From Streptomyces sp. NBC_00490 (GTDB lineage Bacteria; Actinomycetota; Actinomycetes; Streptomycetales; Streptomycetaceae), in the NCBI RefSeq assembly GCF_036013645.1, contig NZ_CP107869.1, positions 6,448,001 through 6,512,000 of the forward strand: a stretch of DNA of 64,000 bases, given 5' to 3'. Of the stretch, positions 43,467-52,551 are shown piece by piece. The position numbers were made by a program, and so were the translations under genes. The notes below the pieces were generated by a model. That model saw only the letters and a program-made list of their open reading frames with translations. It was not told where the DNA came from and did no database searches. Numbering within the stretch: position 1 is the first letter of the stretch; every line of letters starts with the position of its first letter.

Positions 43467-44720
43467 ATGCCCACGAGGATCCTGCCGGCCGTAGGCGACG
43501 CGGACGCGGTCCGCTCCATCACCACCCTGCTCAGCCAGCTCCCGGACGCCGAACCGGTGGCCCCGGTCGTCGACTCCACCCAGCTCGTCGACACCCTCGC
43601 GCGGCTGGCCGCCGAGTCCTTCGACGAACTGCCCGAGGTCGTGATCGTCCACGAACGCATCGGCCCGGTCCCGGCGTTGGAGCTGATCCGCGAGGTCGCC
43701 CTGCGCTTCCCCGCGGTCGGCGTCATCCTCGTCTCCTCCGACGCGAGCCCCGGCCTCTTCCAGGCCGCCATGGACTACGGGGCACGGGGGCTGGTGGCAC
43801 TGCCGCTGAGCTACGAGGAACTGGCCGTCCGGGTCCAGGCGGTCGCCCAGTGGTCGGTGGGCGTACGGCGCCATCTGGGCGGCACCGTCGACGTGTTCAC
43901 CGGGGTCGGCGGCACGGTCGTCACGGTCAGCGGCGCGAAAGGCGGAGTGGGGACGAGCCTCACCGCCATCCAGCTCGCCCTCGCCGCCCAGGCGTCCGGC
44001 CGCAGCACGGCCCTGGTCGACCTCGACCTCCAGACCGGGGACATCGCCTCCTTCCTGGACGTCCAGTTCCGCCGCTCCGTGGCCGACCTCGCCACCATCA
44101 CCGACATCTCGCCGCGCGTGCTGGCCGACGCCGTCTTCCGCCACGACACCGGGCTCGCCCTGCTGCTCGCCCCCGGCGAGGGCGAACGCGGCGAGGAGGT
44201 CACCGACCGGGCCGTCCGCCAGATCGTCAGCGCCCTGCGCTCCCGCTACGAGGTCGTCGTCATCGACTGCGGCGCCCAGATCGGCGGCGCCGGCGCGGCG
44301 GCCGTCGAGATGGCGGACACGGCCCTGCTCGTCACCACGCCCGACGTGATCGCGGTACGCGGCGCCAAACGGACCGTCCGCATGTGGGACCGGCTCCAGA
44401 TCCGCAAGGCCGAGGAGACGACGGTGGTCGTCAACCGGCACACCCGCGGAACCGAGATCCAGCCCTCCCTGGTCCGGAAGATCACCGGCACACCGGTCGC
44501 GGGCGTGGCGATCCCCGCCAACTTCAAGGAACTGCAGTCGGTCGTGGACGCCGGACGCGTCCACGAGCTCGACAACAAGAGCGTCGTGAAGCAGGCGATG
44601 TGGGGGCTCGCGGGAGAACTGGGACTGGTCAAGCCGGCCGAGGGAGCGCACAAGGGCGGACGGTCCAGGGGCGACCGGGCCGCGGTGGGCTTCCGCCGAC
44701 GCAAGGAGCTGGGGCCATGA
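43467..44720 (+). CDS. CpaE/TadZ-like P-loop ATPase
   Basis: A 417-residue protein. The first about 130 residues resemble a receiver-like (atypical CheY) domain (EVVIVHERIGPVPALELI, VGVILVSSDASPGLFQAAMDYGARGLVALPLS). Then comes a MinD/ParA-type ATPase with the deviant Walker A VSGAKGGVGTS, VDLDLQTGDIASFLD and a Walker B-like VVVIDCGAQ. TadZ localises the Tad machine to the pole. The last residues are basic. Its stop overlaps the TadE-like start (ATGA). Confidence 0.87.
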   Translation: MPTRILPAVGDADAVRSITTLLSQLPDAEPVAPVVDSTQLVDTLARLAAESFDELPEVVIVHERIGPVPALELIREVALRFPAVGVILVSSDASPGLFQAAMDYGARGLVALPLSYEELAVRVQAVAQWSVGVRRHLGGTVDVFTGVGGTVVTVSGAKGGVGTSLTAIQLALAAQASGRSTALVDLDLQTGDIASFLDVQFRRSVADLATITDISPRVLADAVFRHDTGLALLLAPGEGERGEEVTDRAVRQIVSALRSRYEVVVIDCGAQIGGAGAAAVEMADTALLVTTPDVIAVRGAKRTVRMWDRLQIRKAEETTVVVNRHTRGTEIQPSLVRKITGTPVAGVAIPANFKELQSVVDAGRVHELDNKSVVKQAMWGLAGELGLVKPAEGAHKGGRSRGDRAAVGFRRRKELGP

Positions 44721-45124
44721 GGCGGCCCGGGGTCATACGCCGGCTCGGGGTCATGGGGCGCCGGGACTCCGGCCAGGTCACCATCGAGTTCCTCGGCATG
44801 ACCCCGCTGATCATCATCACCTTGGTGCTGCTGTGGCAGTTCGTGCTGGTGGGGTACACCTTCACGCTGGCGGGGAATGCTGCGGACGAGGCGGTACGGG
44901 CGGGAACGGCGGCGAGCCCGGGGGAGCGGCAGGGCGCGTGCGAGGCGGCAGGCCTGGAGAAGCTGCCGGACGCGTGGAGCGGCACCGTGGAGTGCGGCAC
45001 CGGCGGCGGCTATGTCACGGCCGACGTCAAGCTCCAGGTCCCCGTCCTCTTCCCGGGCGCGATCGGCTTCCCGTTCGAGGTGAAGGGCCATGCCGGTGCC
45101 GTGGAGGAGGAGAAGGGGGACTGA
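44717..45124 (+). CDS. TadE-like pseudopilin 1
   Basis: A 135-residue minor pilin-like protein. A basic leader of 19 residues ends at DSG|QVTIEF: Gly19 at the cleavage site, Glu24 at +5 and Phe25 at +6, as in type IVb Flp prepilins. A hydrophobic helix (LGMTPLIIITLVLLWQFVLVGY) and an extracytoplasmic tail with two Cys follow. Start overlaps the TadZ stop. Confidence 0.82.
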   Translation: MRRPGVIRRLGVMGRRDSGQVTIEFLGMTPLIIITLVLLWQFVLVGYTFTLAGNAADEAVRAGTAASPGERQGACEAAGLEKLPDAWSGTVECGTGGGYVTADVKLQVPVLFPGAIGFPFEVKGHAGAVEEEKGD

Positions 45125-45125
45125 G

Positions 45126-45476
45126 ATGTCGTACGACAGGAAAGTCCGCGACCGCGGCCAAGTGGCCATCGAGTACCTCGGGTTCATCCCGATCCTGATC
45201 CTCGTCGCCATGGCGGGCGTACAGATCGGCCTGATCGCCTACACGGCACAGCAGGCGGGTACGGCGGCGCGGGCCGGCGCGCGGGCGGCCTCGCTGGAGA
45301 ACAGCGCGCAGGAGGGCTGTACGACCGCGGTCAGCGACTGGCTGTCCGTCACGTGCTCCTCCGCGCAGGGCGGCGACGAGGTCACCGTCACCGCCACCGT
45401 CGCCATCCCCTCCATCGTCCCCGGCTGGGACTTCGGCGACGCGAACAAGACGGCGACGATGCCGCTCGACCACTGA
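45126..45476 (+). CDS. TadE-like pseudopilin 2
   Basis: A 116-residue minor pilin-like protein. The leader ends at DRG|QVAIEY (Gly11, Glu16, Tyr17), followed by the hydrophobic stretch LGFIPILILVAMAGVQIGLIAY and a small extracytoplasmic domain with two Cys. It begins 1 nt after the previous stop with a good ribosome-binding site in the end of that gene. Confidence 0.82.
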   Translation: MSYDRKVRDRGQVAIEYLGFIPILILVAMAGVQIGLIAYTAQQAGTAARAGARAASLENSAQEGCTTAVSDWLSVTCSSAQGGDEVTVTATVAIPSIVPGWDFGDANKTATMPLDH

Positions 45477-45505
45477 ACCCGGCTGGACCCGGGCGGACTT
45501 GGATC

Positions 45506-45535
45506 AAATCGGCTGAAATCGGCTGAAGTCGGCTG
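45506..45535 (+). repeat. Three tandem 10-bp repeats before tadA
   Basis: AAATCGGCTG, AAATCGGCTG, AAGTCGGCTG in direct succession, followed by AACGAGGAGCACC, the tadA ribosome-binding site. The exact 10-bp period lies in the only sizeable gap of the pilus operon. Confidence 0.75.
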
Positions 45536-45548
45536 AACGAGGAGCACC

Positions 45549-46886
45549 ATGAGCTTGCGGGCACGCATCAGCACCCCCGAGGAGAACGGCAGCCGGGGCG
45601 AGGACGGCCACCTGGTCGCCTCGTACCGCGCCAAGCTCCTGGAGGAGATCGACCTCGCGGAGATGAGCTCGCTGGCGGCCGCCGAGCGCAGGGCCCGCCT
45701 GGAGCGGGTGCTCGGGCACATCATCAGCCGCGAGGGCCCGGTGCTGTCGACGGTCGAGCGCTCGCAGCTCATCCGCAGGGTCGTGGACGAGGCACTGGGC
45801 CTCGGCATCCTGGAGCCGCTCCTCGAAGACGCGTCCATCACCGAGATCATGGTCAACGGCCCCGACGCGATCTTCGTCGAACGCGGCGGCCGGGTGGAGC
45901 AGTTGCCGCTCCGCTTTCCCTCCCACGACCAGCTGATGCAGACGATCGAGCGGATCGTCTCGACGGTCAACCGGCGCGTGGACGAGTCGAATCCCATGGT
46001 GGACGCCCGGCTCCCGTCCGGCGAGCGTGTGAACGTCATCATCCCGCCCCTGTCGCTGACCGGCGCGACCCTGACGATCCGCCGATTCCCGCGCTCCTTC
46101 ACCCTCCAGGAGATGATCGGCCTCGGCTCGCTGGACGAGCACATGCTGTACCTGCTCGCGGGCCTGGTGCAGGCCAAGTTCAACATCATCGTGTCGGGCG
46201 CGACGGGCACGGGGAAGACGACCCTGCTCAACGCCCTGTCGGGACTGATCCCGGAGCGCGAACGCATCATCACCATCGAGGACTCCGCGGAACTCCAGCT
46301 CCAGCAGGCGCATGTGATCCGTCTGGAGTCCCGCCCGCCGAACGTCGAGGGCAAGGGCCAGGTGACCATCCGCGACCTGGTCCGCAACTCCCTGCGGATG
46401 CGCCCGGACCGCATCGTCGTCGGTGAGGTCCGCGGCGGCGAGTCCCTGGACATGCTCCAGGCGATGTCGACCGGCCACGACGGCTCACTGGCCACGGTCC
46501 ACGCCAACAGCACGGAGGACGCCCTGATGCGGCTGAAGACCCTGGCGTCGATGTCCGAGGTCGGTGTCCCCTTCGAAGCGCTGCACGACCAGATCAACAG
46601 CGCGCTCGACGTGATCATCCAGCTGACCCGGTTCCCCGACGGAGCCCGCCGCATCACGGAGATCGCCCTCCTCGACAGCCACGGCGCCGAGCCCTACCGG
46701 CTGACCACGGCGGCCCGCTTCCACGCCCAGCCCATGTCGGCGGACGGCCGCGTCCACGGCGCCTTCGAGTACTTCCCGCTCCCACGCCGTACGGCGGACC
46801 GCCTCTACATGGCGAGCCAGCCGATCCCCCAGGCCTTCGGCGTGGCCCAGTCCGCGCTCGAACTGACGACCCGAGAAGCCAGGTAG
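45549..46886 (+). CDS. tadA: TadA/CpaF-family secretion ATPase
   Basis: A 445-residue hexameric type II/IV secretion ATPase that powers Flp pilus assembly. N-terminal helical domain, then ITEIMVNGPDAIFVERGG, RRVDESNPMVDARLPSGERVN, Walker A SGATGTGKTT with Lys223, the Asp box TIEDSAELQL, and the His box STGHDGSLATVHANS. The length fits CpaF. It is 72 nt after the second TadE-like gene, the gap containing 10-bp tandem repeats. Confidence 0.95.
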   Translation: MSLRARISTPEENGSRGEDGHLVASYRAKLLEEIDLAEMSSLAAAERRARLERVLGHIISREGPVLSTVERSQLIRRVVDEALGLGILEPLLEDASITEIMVNGPDAIFVERGGRVEQLPLRFPSHDQLMQTIERIVSTVNRRVDESNPMVDARLPSGERVNVIIPPLSLTGATLTIRRFPRSFTLQEMIGLGSLDEHMLYLLAGLVQAKFNIIVSGATGTGKTTLLNALSGLIPERERIITIEDSAELQLQQAHVIRLESRPPNVEGKGQVTIRDLVRNSLRMRPDRIVVGEVRGGESLDMLQAMSTGHDGSLATVHANSTEDALMRLKTLASMSEVGVPFEALHDQINSALDVIIQLTRFPDGARRITEIALLDSHGAEPYRLTTAARFHAQPMSADGRVHGAFEYFPLPRRTADRLYMASQPIPQAFGVAQSALELTTREAR

Positions 46887-46896
46887 GTACCGCCCG

Positions 46897-47841
46897 ATGG
46901 AACTCCACTCGCTGATCACGCTCACCACGGGTATCGCCCTGCTGACCTGCGTCCTCGCCGTGGCGGGCCTGCACGCGTACGCCATGGGCAAGGCCCAGCG
47001 CCAGGCCCTGGTCGACCGTCTCTCGGCGACGGGCCAGATACAGGCGGGCGGCCGGCGGCGCCGCTTCCCGACCCTGGACCGCCGGCTGCGCCGCACCAAG
47101 CTCGGCAGGAAACTGGAACTGAGGCTGGCGGCGACGGGCCTGGACATCACCCCGGGCGAGTTCTTCGTCTACATGCTGGCCACGGCGGCCGGCCTGTGGT
47201 TGGTCAGCCAGGCGGCCCTGGCCCCCTTCTTCGGCCCCCTCGCCGGTCTGCTGGGCATCTGGGTGGCCGTGCAGTTCCTGAACTGGCAGCGCCAGAAACG
47301 TATCGAGAAGTTCATCAACCAACTGCCGGAAATGTCCCGGATCCTGGCCAACGCCACCCAGGCGGGCCTCGCCCTGCGCACGGCGATCGGCATGGCGGCG
47401 GAGGAACTGGAGGCACCGGCCGGGGAGGAACTGGGCAAGGTGGCCAACCAGCTGGCCCTGGGCGCCTCCCTGGACGACGCGCTGGGGGAGATGGCGGAGC
47501 GCCTGCCCTCGCGCGAACTGGTGGTCCTGGTGACGACGTTGGTGCTCTCCAACCGGGCGGGCGGCCAAGTGGTGGGTGCGCTGCGCAACTTGACGGAGAC
47601 GCTGGAGGAGCGCAAGGAGACGCGTCGGGAGGTCCGCACCCAACTGGCGCAGGTCAACATGACGTCGTACGCCGTCCCGGTCCTCGGAGTGGGTTCCCTC
47701 TTCCTGATGAACGGCGTGAAGGACGGCGCCCTGGACCGTATGACCGGCTCCCCGGCCGGCCAGGCGGCGGTGATCGTCGCCTTCGCGCTCTACGCGGTGG
47801 GGTTCGTCCTGATCCGCCGCCTGTCCCGTATCGACGTCTGA
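46897..47841 (+). CDS. tadB: TadB-like inner-membrane platform protein (T2SF domain)
   Basis: A 314-residue membrane protein: N-terminal helix, basic cytoplasmic segment (GRRRRFPTLDRRLRRTKLGRK), two helices, a T2SF domain (QLPEMSRILANATQAGLALRTAIG, LGASLDDALGEMAERLPSRELVVLVTTLVLSNRAGG) and a C-terminal helix pair. With TadC it forms the platform on which TadA acts. It follows tadA by 10 nt. Confidence 0.9.
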   Translation: MELHSLITLTTGIALLTCVLAVAGLHAYAMGKAQRQALVDRLSATGQIQAGGRRRRFPTLDRRLRRTKLGRKLELRLAATGLDITPGEFFVYMLATAAGLWLVSQAALAPFFGPLAGLLGIWVAVQFLNWQRQKRIEKFINQLPEMSRILANATQAGLALRTAIGMAAEELEAPAGEELGKVANQLALGASLDDALGEMAERLPSRELVVLVTTLVLSNRAGGQVVGALRNLTETLEERKETRREVRTQLAQVNMTSYAVPVLGVGSLFLMNGVKDGALDRMTGSPAGQAAVIVAFALYAVGFVLIRRLSRIDV

Positions 47842-47855
47842 GGGGGCGTACGCAG

Positions 47856-48743
47856 ATGGCACTTCTTCTCGCCCTGCTGATGGGCCTCGGGGTCTGGGGC
47901 GTCTTCGCCGGGATCCGCATGTACCGGGCGGACGCGAAACTCCCCGGCGACCTGGTCCTCGCCCTGGAGGTCGGCGCCACGCGCACCGGCGCGGTGGACT
48001 CGCTGATCGACCGTCTCGGCATGCGCTACGCACCCGCCGTCCTGCGCCTGATGGGCCCCAAGCAGGTCGCGAAGTACCGCCGCAGGATCGACCTGGCCGG
48101 CAACCCCGGCGGTCTGACCATCGACCGCTACGCGGCCCGCCGCGCGGTCTACGGCTTCTTGGGCGGTTTCGGCGGCTTGGTCTTCCTGATGCGGGGCCAG
48201 TTCCTCGTGGCCCTGCTCCTGCTCGCCTTCGGGGCGTTCTGGACGGAGGTCGGCATCTGGTCGGCGATCCGGATCCGCAAGGACGTGATCGAGCGGACCC
48301 TGCCGGACTTCCTCGACGTCCTGGCGGTCGTGGTGAGCGCGGGCCTGGGCTTCCGGCAGGCACTGGACCGGGTGGCGATGAAGTACGAGGGGCCCTGGGC
48401 GGACGAACTCCGCATCACACTCCGCCAGATGGACCTCGGCATGGGCCGCCGCCAGGCCTTCCAGGAACTGCGCCGCCGCAACGACTCCGAACAGGTGGCC
48501 ATGTTCGTCACGGCGCTCCAGCAGGGCGAGGAACTGGGCGCCCCGATCGTCGACACCCTGGTCGCCCTCGCCAAGGACATGCGCCGCACGGACGCCCAGA
48601 ACGCCCGCCGCAAGGCCGCCCGCGCGGTGCCCAAGGCCACGATGATGATCACCACGTTCATGGTCCCGGCCACGATGATCCTCCTGGGCGCGGGCCTGCT
48701 GCTGGGCTCGGGGACCGACTTCGGCTCGATCACGGGCGACTAG
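47856..48743 (+). CDS. tadC: TadC-like inner-membrane platform protein (T2SF domain)
   Basis: A 295-residue membrane protein homologous in layout to TadB: N-terminal helix, two central helices (AVYGFLGGFGGLVFLMRGQFLVALLLLAFGAF), a T2SF domain (IERTLPDFLDVLAVVVSAGLGFRQALDRVA, LRQMDLGMGRRQAFQELRRR, VAMFVTALQQGEELGAPIVDTLVALA) and a C-terminal helix. ATG 47856 follows tadB by 14 nt. Confidence 0.9.
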   Translation: MALLLALLMGLGVWGVFAGIRMYRADAKLPGDLVLALEVGATRTGAVDSLIDRLGMRYAPAVLRLMGPKQVAKYRRRIDLAGNPGGLTIDRYAARRAVYGFLGGFGGLVFLMRGQFLVALLLLAFGAFWTEVGIWSAIRIRKDVIERTLPDFLDVLAVVVSAGLGFRQALDRVAMKYEGPWADELRITLRQMDLGMGRRQAFQELRRRNDSEQVAMFVTALQQGEELGAPIVDTLVALAKDMRRTDAQNARRKAARAVPKATMMITTFMVPATMILLGAGLLLGSGTDFGSITGD

Positions 48744-48749
48744 GGGCGG

Positions 48750-50192
48750 GTGACGAGGATGTCGATGACCGGGGAACGCCGGGGGGCGTGGCGGCGACGG
48801 GCAGTGGAGCGGCTGGAGGAGCCGCTGCCGGGTGTGCCGAGGCAGCCGCGGACGGCGGCGGAGGGCGGAGGCGCCGCACAGGGGCCACCCGCGCGGGCTG
48901 ACGCTCCCGCACGGCCTGAAGCACCCGCGGGGGTTGCCGCTGCCGCACAGGCCGATGCACCCGCACAGGCCGCCGCACCGGCAATCCCCATCCAGGTCAA
49001 CGCCCTACAGGCCCTGGCCCGCCAAGTCTTCGGCTTCCGGCTGGCCATGATCGCCCTGGCCGCCCCCGCCGCCCTCCTCAACGCCAACCCGGGCCTGGGC
49101 GCCCGCCTGGTGGGCGCCGCGGTGGTCGCCACCTTCATGGGCTCGTACGTCCTCTTCAGGGACTGGGAACGCTTCGGCCCCCTCCTCCTCCGTCACCCCA
49201 CCCTCCTCGCCGCGGACACCCTCTTCGGCTCCCTGCTCCTCATCTCCGCGGGCCCCGACACCACGCTCGCCTACGTCAGCGTCTGCACCCCCCTCCTCGC
49301 CGGCATCGTCTACGGCTGGCGAGGCGCCGCGGTCTTCGCGAGCCTTCAGTCCCTGATCTTCCTGCTGGTCTACGCGACGACACAGAACCCGGCCACCACC
49401 GTCGCCGAGCGACTTCTCCTTCCCGGCCTCTGTGTCATCGCCGGAGCGGTCGGCTCGGCCCTGCGCAACCTGATGTTCCGCTTCGGCGCGGCCACCCAGG
49501 CCCTGACCGAGGTCCAGGCCCGCCTGGCCGTCACGGAGGCGATCGCCGAGGAACGGGCCCGCCTGGCAAGGGAGATGCACGACTCGGTCGCCAAGACCCT
49601 GTACGGCGTGGCCCTGGCTGCGGACGGCCTGGCAGGCACGGCCGACCGCATGGACCCCGTGCTGGTCAAGGAACAGGCGGAGCTGGTGGCCCGCTCGGCC
49701 CGCCGGGCTGCCGCCGAGTCCCGCGAACTCCTGACGGACCTGCGCCGGGAGGCGACCGCCACCGACGTCCTGAGGGAACTGGCAGCCCGCACAAGGGACT
49801 TCGGCACCCGCACGAACCTCGCGGCCACCTACCACCCCACCGGCGAGGAGGAGACGCCCCTCATCCCGCCGGCCGTCGCCCGCCAACTCCTCACCATCGC
49901 CACGGAAGCGATGGACAACGCGCACCGCCACGCGGCACCGACCCGGGTGGACGTGAGCGCGGGGGTCCACGGCGACCTGCTCTGCATGACCGTCTACGAC
50001 GACGGCCGGGGTCTGCCGCAGGGCACCACCCTCGAACAACTCCGCAGCACAGGCCACTTCGGCCTGGTGGGCATGGTCGAACGAGCCGCCTCGCTCGGCG
50101 CCCGCATCCGTATCGGCCGCGGCACCCACACCCAGGGCACGGAGGTCCGCCTGGAACTCCCGCTGACGACACCGGCCCCAGGCAGCGCTTGA
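48750..50192 (+). CDS. Sensor histidine kinase, NarL-class (HisKA_3)
   Basis: An about 480-residue kinase. An Ala/Pro-rich N-terminal linker (about 75 residues) precedes five or six membrane helices and a dimerisation domain with the phospho-acceptor His in RARLAREMHDSVAKTLYG. An HATPase_c domain ends the protein (IATEAMDNAHRHAAPTRVDV as N-box, VYDDGRGLPQG as G1, GHFGLVGMVERAASLGARI as G2). The start is uncertain: GTG 48750, ATG 48759 and ATG 48765 are in frame, and 48765 has the best spacing to GAGG. Placement between tadC and the pilin gene suggests control of the pilus locus. Confidence 0.88.
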   Translation: MTRMSMTGERRGAWRRRAVERLEEPLPGVPRQPRTAAEGGGAAQGPPARADAPARPEAPAGVAAAAQADAPAQAAAPAIPIQVNALQALARQVFGFRLAMIALAAPAALLNANPGLGARLVGAAVVATFMGSYVLFRDWERFGPLLLRHPTLLAADTLFGSLLLISAGPDTTLAYVSVCTPLLAGIVYGWRGAAVFASLQSLIFLLVYATTQNPATTVAERLLLPGLCVIAGAVGSALRNLMFRFGAATQALTEVQARLAVTEAIAEERARLAREMHDSVAKTLYGVALAADGLAGTADRMDPVLVKEQAELVARSARRAAAESRELLTDLRREATATDVLRELAARTRDFGTRTNLAATYHPTGEEETPLIPPAVARQLLTIATEAMDNAHRHAAPTRVDVSAGVHGDLLCMTVYDDGRGLPQGTTLEQLRSTGHFGLVGMVERAASLGARIRIGRGTHTQGTEVRLELPLTTPAPGSA

Positions 50193-50256
50193 CGATCCGC
50201 ACGACGCCGTCGCACAGTCCCCCACGCCACGCGAGACGACGAGAGGAGGCCGCAGA

Positions 50257-51063
50257 ATGCCGGACCAGACGACTCCCCACCCCGGCGCCAAGCAGCCGCC
50301 GCCCCACGACCCGTTCGAGGACTTCCCGCCCCCCGCGCCGTCGACCGCCCTGCGCGTCGTGGTGGCGGACGACAATCCGGTGGTCCGCGCGGGCCTCACC
50401 GCCCTCCTCTCCGGCCGCGAGGACATCACGGTCGCCGCGGAAGCCGCGGACGGCCGCCAGGCCTACGAGGCGGCACTGGCCCACCACCCCGACGTGATCC
50501 TCCTGGACGTCCGCATGCCGGGCGTCGACGGCCTCTCGGCCCTCCCGCACCTGGTCCAGATCGCCCCGGTGGTGATGCTCACCTACAGCAGGGAGTCGGA
50601 GATCGTCCACGATGCCCTGCGCCTGGGCGCCGGCGGCTACCTCGTCCACGGCGAGTTCACGGCGGACCAACTCGTCGACGCCGTACGGAACATCAAGAAC
50701 GGCCGGGCCCACTTCACACCGACGGCGGCGGACGCCCTGGTCGCCCGGCTACGGCAGACAAAGGAAGGCAGTGCGACTGCACACAATTACACCCCCCGCC
50801 AACCCAAGTCCCCATTGATTTCCGCGAAAAGCCTTTCGCAACTGCAACCAGTTATGGCACAGTCTGACAAGTCGCGGTTCCATCTGAGCGCAAGGGAGGC
50901 GGAGATCATGGACCTCATCGCATCCGGCATGAACAACCAACAGATCGCCGCCACCTGCTTCATCAGCGAGAAGACCGTCAAGAACCACATCAACCGCATC
51001 TTCGCCAAACTCCACAGCACCAGCCGCGCCGAAGCCGCCGCGAAGTGGCTAGGGGTGACCTGA
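50257..51063 (+). CDS. Response regulator, NarL/LuxR type
   Basis: A 268-residue regulator. Receiver domain at about 32-150 (VVVADDNPVVRAGL, phospho-Asp84 in ILLDVRMPG, a Lys-type switch region degenerate at VVMLTYSRE). A linker of about 45 residues with Gln/Ser follows, then a LuxR helix-turn-helix at about 205-268 (LSAREAEIMDLIASGMNNQQIAATCFISEKTVKNHI). It has an AGGAGG ribosome-binding site and lies 65 nt after the kinase. The receiver lacks the usual Thr-Ala before the switch Lys region, so phosphorylation-dependence deserves testing. Confidence 0.9.
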   Translation: MPDQTTPHPGAKQPPPHDPFEDFPPPAPSTALRVVVADDNPVVRAGLTALLSGREDITVAAEAADGRQAYEAALAHHPDVILLDVRMPGVDGLSALPHLVQIAPVVMLTYSRESEIVHDALRLGAGGYLVHGEFTADQLVDAVRNIKNGRAHFTPTAADALVARLRQTKEGSATAHNYTPRQPKSPLISAKSLSQLQPVMAQSDKSRFHLSAREAEIMDLIASGMNNQQIAATCFISEKTVKNHINRIFAKLHSTSRAEAAAKWLGVT

Positions 51064-51182
51064 GATGAGGGCTGGGGGGAAGAGGAAGGCGAATTGGGCC
51101 CGGAGTTGGGCCCAGGGACCCTCCGCGAAGGCATGCGCCACCTCATACGTTGCCCACACCACGGACAACGGAGGGCAACGCC

Positions 51183-51335
51183 ATGCGGAACTGGAACGAC
51201 GAGGGACAGACCGCGGTCGAGTACCTGGGGATCATCGCGGTGGTTGTGGCGATCGTGTTGGCGATTACGGGGACGGACATTGGCGCGCAGATCTTCGACG
51301 CGATCACCGCGAAGATTCAAGAGGTCATTGGTTGA
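51183..51335 (+). CDS. flp: Flp-type major pilin
   Basis: A 50-residue pilin precursor. Leader of 8 residues ending in Gly, then QTAVEY (cleavage Gly8|Gln9, Glu13 at +5, Tyr14 at +6), the Flp signature. The hydrophobic helix LGIIAVVVAIVLAITG and a short polar end follow. ATG 51183 has GGAGGG about 7 nt upstream. It should be the structural subunit of the Tad pilus. Its stop overlaps a TTG start of the next gene (TTGA). Confidence 0.9.
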   Translation: MRNWNDEGQTAVEYLGIIAVVVAIVLAITGTDIGAQIFDAITAKIQEVIG

Positions 51336-51928
51336 TCAGGCGCCGCAAGTGCGGCGACGCAGGGCAGGCCTTCCCCATCTACATCATGGTGGTGGCGGGC
51401 CTGCTCTTTCTTGCGTTCGCTTATCTTGCGGTCGGCCAGGCCGCGGCAAACCGTAACGGTGCCCAGACGGCAGCCGACGCGGCGGCGCTCGCGGCTGCAC
51501 AGGACCTCCGGGACCAGCTCGCGGACGAGTGGGTGAAGGCCGTACTCGATCCGGCGGAGTGGCAGGACATCTTCGACGGCCATGCGCCGGGTGTGACGCT
51601 TTCTTGCGGGAGGGCCGACCAACTGGCGGCGCAGAACGCAGCACACGTAGTGGGCTGTGCTCCGGATGCTCTGAGCTACACGATCGAGGTCGAGAGCGAT
51701 GAAGCCGTGGGCGATTCCATAGTCCCCGGCACGGAGGGCATGAAGGCGAAGGCGTCTGCCAAGGCGGTTGTCGAACCCCTGTGTACGTTCGAGCCGCCCG
51801 GTGCGGATGCCGGAGACGACGTGCTGCCGCAACTCATCTGTGAGGACAGGAACTGGGACTTGGATCCGGAGGACCTCGCCGTTCTGCCGGAACCCGAGGA
51901 TCTGTTCGACGTCCATCTGGCCGACTGA
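51332..51928 (+). CDS. TadG-like pilus-associated protein
   Basis: A 198-residue protein beginning at TTG 51332, overlapping the pilin stop by 4 nt (TTGA). The N-terminus RRRKCGDAGQAFPIYIMVVAGLLFLAFAYLAVGQAAANRNGAQTAADAAALAAAQ is split here by a helix and matches the TadG/Flp-assembly N-terminal domain, although the +5 Glu of true pilins is missing (QAFPI). The rest is an exported domain with several Cys. Confidence 0.72.
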   Translation: MIRRRKCGDAGQAFPIYIMVVAGLLFLAFAYLAVGQAAANRNGAQTAADAAALAAAQDLRDQLADEWVKAVLDPAEWQDIFDGHAPGVTLSCGRADQLAAQNAAHVVGCAPDALSYTIEVESDEAVGDSIVPGTEGMKAKASAKAVVEPLCTFEPPGADAGDDVLPQLICEDRNWDLDPEDLAVLPEPEDLFDVHLAD

Positions 51929-51962
51929 CAAGCGAACGACGAGGGACGAAGGAAGCGGAGTC

Positions 51963-52544
51963 ATGAGCATTCGGTTCACTACGAAGGCCCGCAGGGGGAT
52001 GGTCGCGCTGACTGTTGCGGCCGGGTTGGCTCTCGGCGTGGCCGGCTGCGGCGGTGGAGGCGACGACGACAAGAAGCCGGAGGCGTCGGCTTCAGCTTCC
52101 AAGGGAAGCGGCTCCGACCCGAGTGCTCAGGAAGGTCAAGCAGACACGCCCCTGGCCGAGTTGAAGGGGCCGGATGGACTGCTGCTTCAGGTCACCTCTG
52201 CCGAGCGGGATGCGGGCGGCTTCGTCACTGTCAACGGAAACTTGAAGAACGACGGTTCCGAGACCGTTGTCGTTCCTGCCGGGCTCAGGGGAGACGAAAC
52301 CGAGATCATCAGGCACGGCAGGTCACTGGGTGGAGCCACGCTCGTGGATTCCGCAAGCAAGAAGCGCTACTACGTACTCCGCGACACTGATGGTCGTCCG
52401 CTTACGACCACGGACCTCAACTCGCTGAAGGCTGGTGAGTCTGCGCCCGTCTTCATGCAGTTCCCGGCTCCCCCCGCCGAAACGACCGAGGTCACCTTCC
52501 AGCTGCCCAGCTTCGCCGCCGCCACGATCACCATCTCCGGGTGA
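51963..52544 (+). CDS. Lipoprotein of unknown function in the Tad locus
   Basis: A 193-residue lipoprotein. The signal peptide ends in the lipobox LGVAGC (Cys at about residue 29), followed by a Gly/Asp/Ser linker. The exported domain has a beta-sandwich feel (LLLQVTSAERDAGGFVTVNGNLKNDG, ETVVVPAGLRGDE), similar to DUF4352-type domains, and no catalytic motif. It has a GGAG ribosome-binding site and lies 34 nt after the TadG-like gene and 7 nt before the OmpA-domain gene. Confidence 0.7.
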   Translation: MSIRFTTKARRGMVALTVAAGLALGVAGCGGGGDDDKKPEASASASKGSGSDPSAQEGQADTPLAELKGPDGLLLQVTSAERDAGGFVTVNGNLKNDGSETVVVPAGLRGDETEIIRHGRSLGGATLVDSASKKRYYVLRDTDGRPLTTTDLNSLKAGESAPVFMQFPAPPAETTEVTFQLPSFAAATITISG

Positions 52545-52551
52545 GGCCCCG

